Origin: Triadica sebifera
Lineage: Eukaryota > Streptophyta > Magnoliopsida > Malpighiales > Euphorbiaceae
DNA length: 64,000 nt
Direction: 5' to 3'
Assembly: GCA_023653625.1 (NCBI GenBank)
Contig: CM042898.1
Coordinates: 18,895,501 to 18,959,500, forward strand
Shown here: positions 61,552 through 64,000 of the stretch, one piece after another
How the letters are laid out: each line of letters opens with the position of its first letter
Position numbering within the stretch: the first letter of the stretch is position 1
Notes under the pieces: model-generated
Seen by the model: only the letters and a program-made list of their open reading frames with translations
Told to the model about the DNA's origin: nothing
Database searches by the model: none
Translations under genes and position numbers: made by a program

Positions 61552-62979
61552 TATATGGAAGAGAAGTAAAGAAGATTCTATTCTCAGCCCATTGGTATAA
61601 TTAATTACGTGATTAGAGAAAGACTAGGCGTTTTCTACTTTGCCATTTTAAAAAAAAAATTAATTTCGAAAATTTTATTTTATACACTTTTTTATTTTTA
61701 TATATTATCCATATAGTCGTAAAATTATCATTTTATATATTCACGTTGACAAAGCGGCTATATATAAGATTATTATTTTATATATTCTCGTTGCCACCAA
61801 GCTATAACCAATAAGATTCTATATAGAATTCTCAAATTTTATAATATGAAAAAACAAAAATAAAAAATTCCGAATCAACCTGATTGAACTAATTGATTTG
61901 ATTCTATCTCAAAGCCAGTTTATCTTCTGGTCTAGTTTTGAGAATATTGCTATAAATTCCAAATATAATTTCTGTTTTATGTAAAAAGACTCTTTTGAAT
62001 TTGAAAAAGGAAATTTTAATAAGTGGATTAAAAAAAAGGGATATGTTACTGGCTTATCCAATTTATTAACATTGAATATAATTCAATCCTTAATTAACTA
62101 GGGAACGGTTTAATTAATTATGTTTAACTAATCCATAACCTATGACAGCCCATCGTAAAATCAGAAAAACTTGGTGGTTTGTTTCACCGTATTGGAATTT
62201 CATATTATATAGCGCTCCTTATTTTATGCCAACTCTTACAAATTAAATAAGACTATGTTCAATAATACAACGTCGTTTTATACCCAAACAAAACTCTTCT
62301 GTTTTCGCCAACACAACGTCGTTTTAAATCAAAAAACTCAGTTTTTTTAATTTCTGATCATATTAGGATTATCTTCATTTCAAAAACCAAAAAAAAAAAA
62401 AAGATTCTCTTCTTTTTCTATCTGTCTCAATTACTTAAATTATACCCTACTTTACTTTTTAGAAATATAGTTAATATATTTGTTAATTTCTAATATGTCC
62501 TTTTTTAATATGTTAAACCTTGTTATTAATAAATATGAATTATAATTTCTTAATTTTTCAATATATCTGTAATTAATGAAAAATATATTAAAATAATATG
62601 CAATTTTAACTATATTAACTAAATTTTCATCATTCTATAACAAAAAAATAAAATAAAATAAAATAAAGAGATTAAGGGGTATAATGAAAAAAACTAAGGT
62701 GAATGCTAGTAGTACTAGTTTTTTGATGAAATTATAATCTATTTTTTTTCAAATAATTTATTTTGACTTTATTTGGTAAAACTAGTTGAAAATGTAGTTG
62801 AGAAATGTAAAATGACATAAAATGATATGTTTATATTATTCAAAAATATTATATAAAATCTATTTAAATATATAATACAAACAAATTATGTAATATATAT
62901 ACATATTAAATAATATAAAAATTATATTAAATATCTCATCCCAATATAATAAATATGTCTATCTTTATCATATAACATT

Positions 62980-63072
<93 letters not shown>

Positions 63073-64000
63073 GTACATATTAAATAATTTTATAATTATA
63101 TTATATATAATTTTATAATATATTATTATTATAAAATAATAAAAAAATAAGGGTAAAAAAGAAAAGAAAAATCATAATTTACTAACTTTTAAAAAAAACT
63201 AGTTCTACTAGGTTTTATTTTAAATATTATAATCTAATTTTTTTTTCTAAATAAAATATTTTACCAAACACAGATTATTAATCAAATTAAATTATTTTTA
63301 TTATCAAAATAAATTATAATTTAGTTTGGTATTACCAAACAGTATATTTATTAAATACAAATTATTGGTTGAAGTAGCTCAAATTCATGGTTTAATTATA
63401 TTATAATTTAGAATATAATCTATTCCAAATACACCCTCCGTTACCCTTTTTTATTTGATGGATGATTTTGGGGTTGGGAGGGGGATTAATTTGGTACAAA
63501 CAAATTAGGATTTAAGTTGATTTATTTATCTATTATAAACTGAGGTTCGCTTTTTTAAAATTTTTAGTGCTCATTACCTTTCATTTATTTTTTTTCCTAT
63601 TCTTTGAAGAAAATATATTTTAATTTTCTTATGTGGGTCTTATATTACTAAAATTACTAATATTATTTAGAGAATGAGAAAAATAAAAGAGAAGATAACA
63701 ATAGACCGTAGCACTTTTCATTTTCTAACTTTTTTTTTTCCTCAAGTCATATCACAATTCATATAACTAAAAATAAAATAAACATTTTTTTTTATTGAAG
63801 ATGGATATTTTATTAAACCAAAAAACAAAGCTAGACACCAAAGACCTATCTTAACCTGAGCCAAAAATCATCCATTTGCATGGTTCCTATAGTAGTGAAT
63901 ATTTCATAAAGGAAACAACTATTGAATTTGGAATCAAACAAATTTTTGTAATTAGAAAAATCTAATGTATCTCCGATCCTAACAAACCAAACCATATTTG
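61552..64000. other. AT-rich intergenic DNA to the window edge
   Basis: No gene recognised. AACGTCGTTTTA occurs twice (about 62269 and 62316). A pure ATT microsatellite is annotated separately. At 63795-64000 the base composition becomes more balanced, with an AATAAA signal in minus sense near 63811, so a minus-strand gene or transposon may end here and lie mostly beyond the window. This is a guess. Confidence 0.35.
62982..63070. repeat. (ATT)n microsatellite
   Basis: About 89 bp of uninterrupted ATT units, not inside any recognised LTR. Confidence 0.98.

Noticed and set aside
62260..62330. Paired AACGTCGTTTTA motifs considered as transposon termini
   Set aside because: They are in direct orientation only 47 bp apart with no flanking duplication.

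Overview
The window looks like nuclear DNA of a flowering plant, most likely a eudicot. It is AT-rich, carries one spliced host gene with plant-type intron borders, and is otherwise dominated by plant transposon families (MULE, hAT, Helitron-like, Ty1/copia Sirevirus-type, Ty3/gypsy Tekay/Del-type). The species cannot be read from the sequence.

Left part (1-6200): remains of a Mutator-like (MULE) transposase gene on the + strand. A 2.84-kb solo LTR (1175-4015, 5-bp target duplication) splits it. A decayed GRF-type zinc-finger reading frame lies on the - strand beside it.

Host gene (about 6205-11800, - strand): a four-coding-exon gene for a 468-residue R3H-SUZ protein, the only intact gene I can support. 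Its upstream/leader region holds a telomere-like GGGGTT array. A long-dead hAT element (12190-15386, 18-bp terminal inverted repeats, 8-bp target duplication) sits about 0.67 kb upstream of the start codon.

Nest (about 15535-60504): a short Helitron-like element with an internal tandem repeat was invaded by gypsy 1 (15838-58940). Gypsy 1 then received four separate insertions: a Sirevirus-type copia element in its left LTR (17777-26557), a 3.4-kb solo LTR in the end of pol (27268-30661), gypsy 2 in the integrase (31188-41445, itself hit by a 1.7-kb solo LTR at 37378-39068), and gypsy 3 in its right LTR (45679-56426). All the LTR elements whose coding sense can be read are on the - strand. Exact or near-exact 5-bp target duplications, together with rejoining of the interrupted host-element sequence, fix the order of events.

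Right part (60505-64000): AT-rich DNA without a recognisable gene. It contains a 145-codon low-complexity reading frame built on tandem repeats and a pure (ATT)n microsatellite.

Two signals deserve most attention. A palindromic motif (consensus TTCACGGGCGTGAA) is densely repeated in the copia LTRs and the spacer after pol, and in decayed form in an unrelated gypsy-type solo LTR. The gag-pol of gypsy 3 and the extra 3' ORF of the copia element stay in a single frame and are broken almost only by stops of the kind cytosine deamination makes. No clearly new, working biological system was found.
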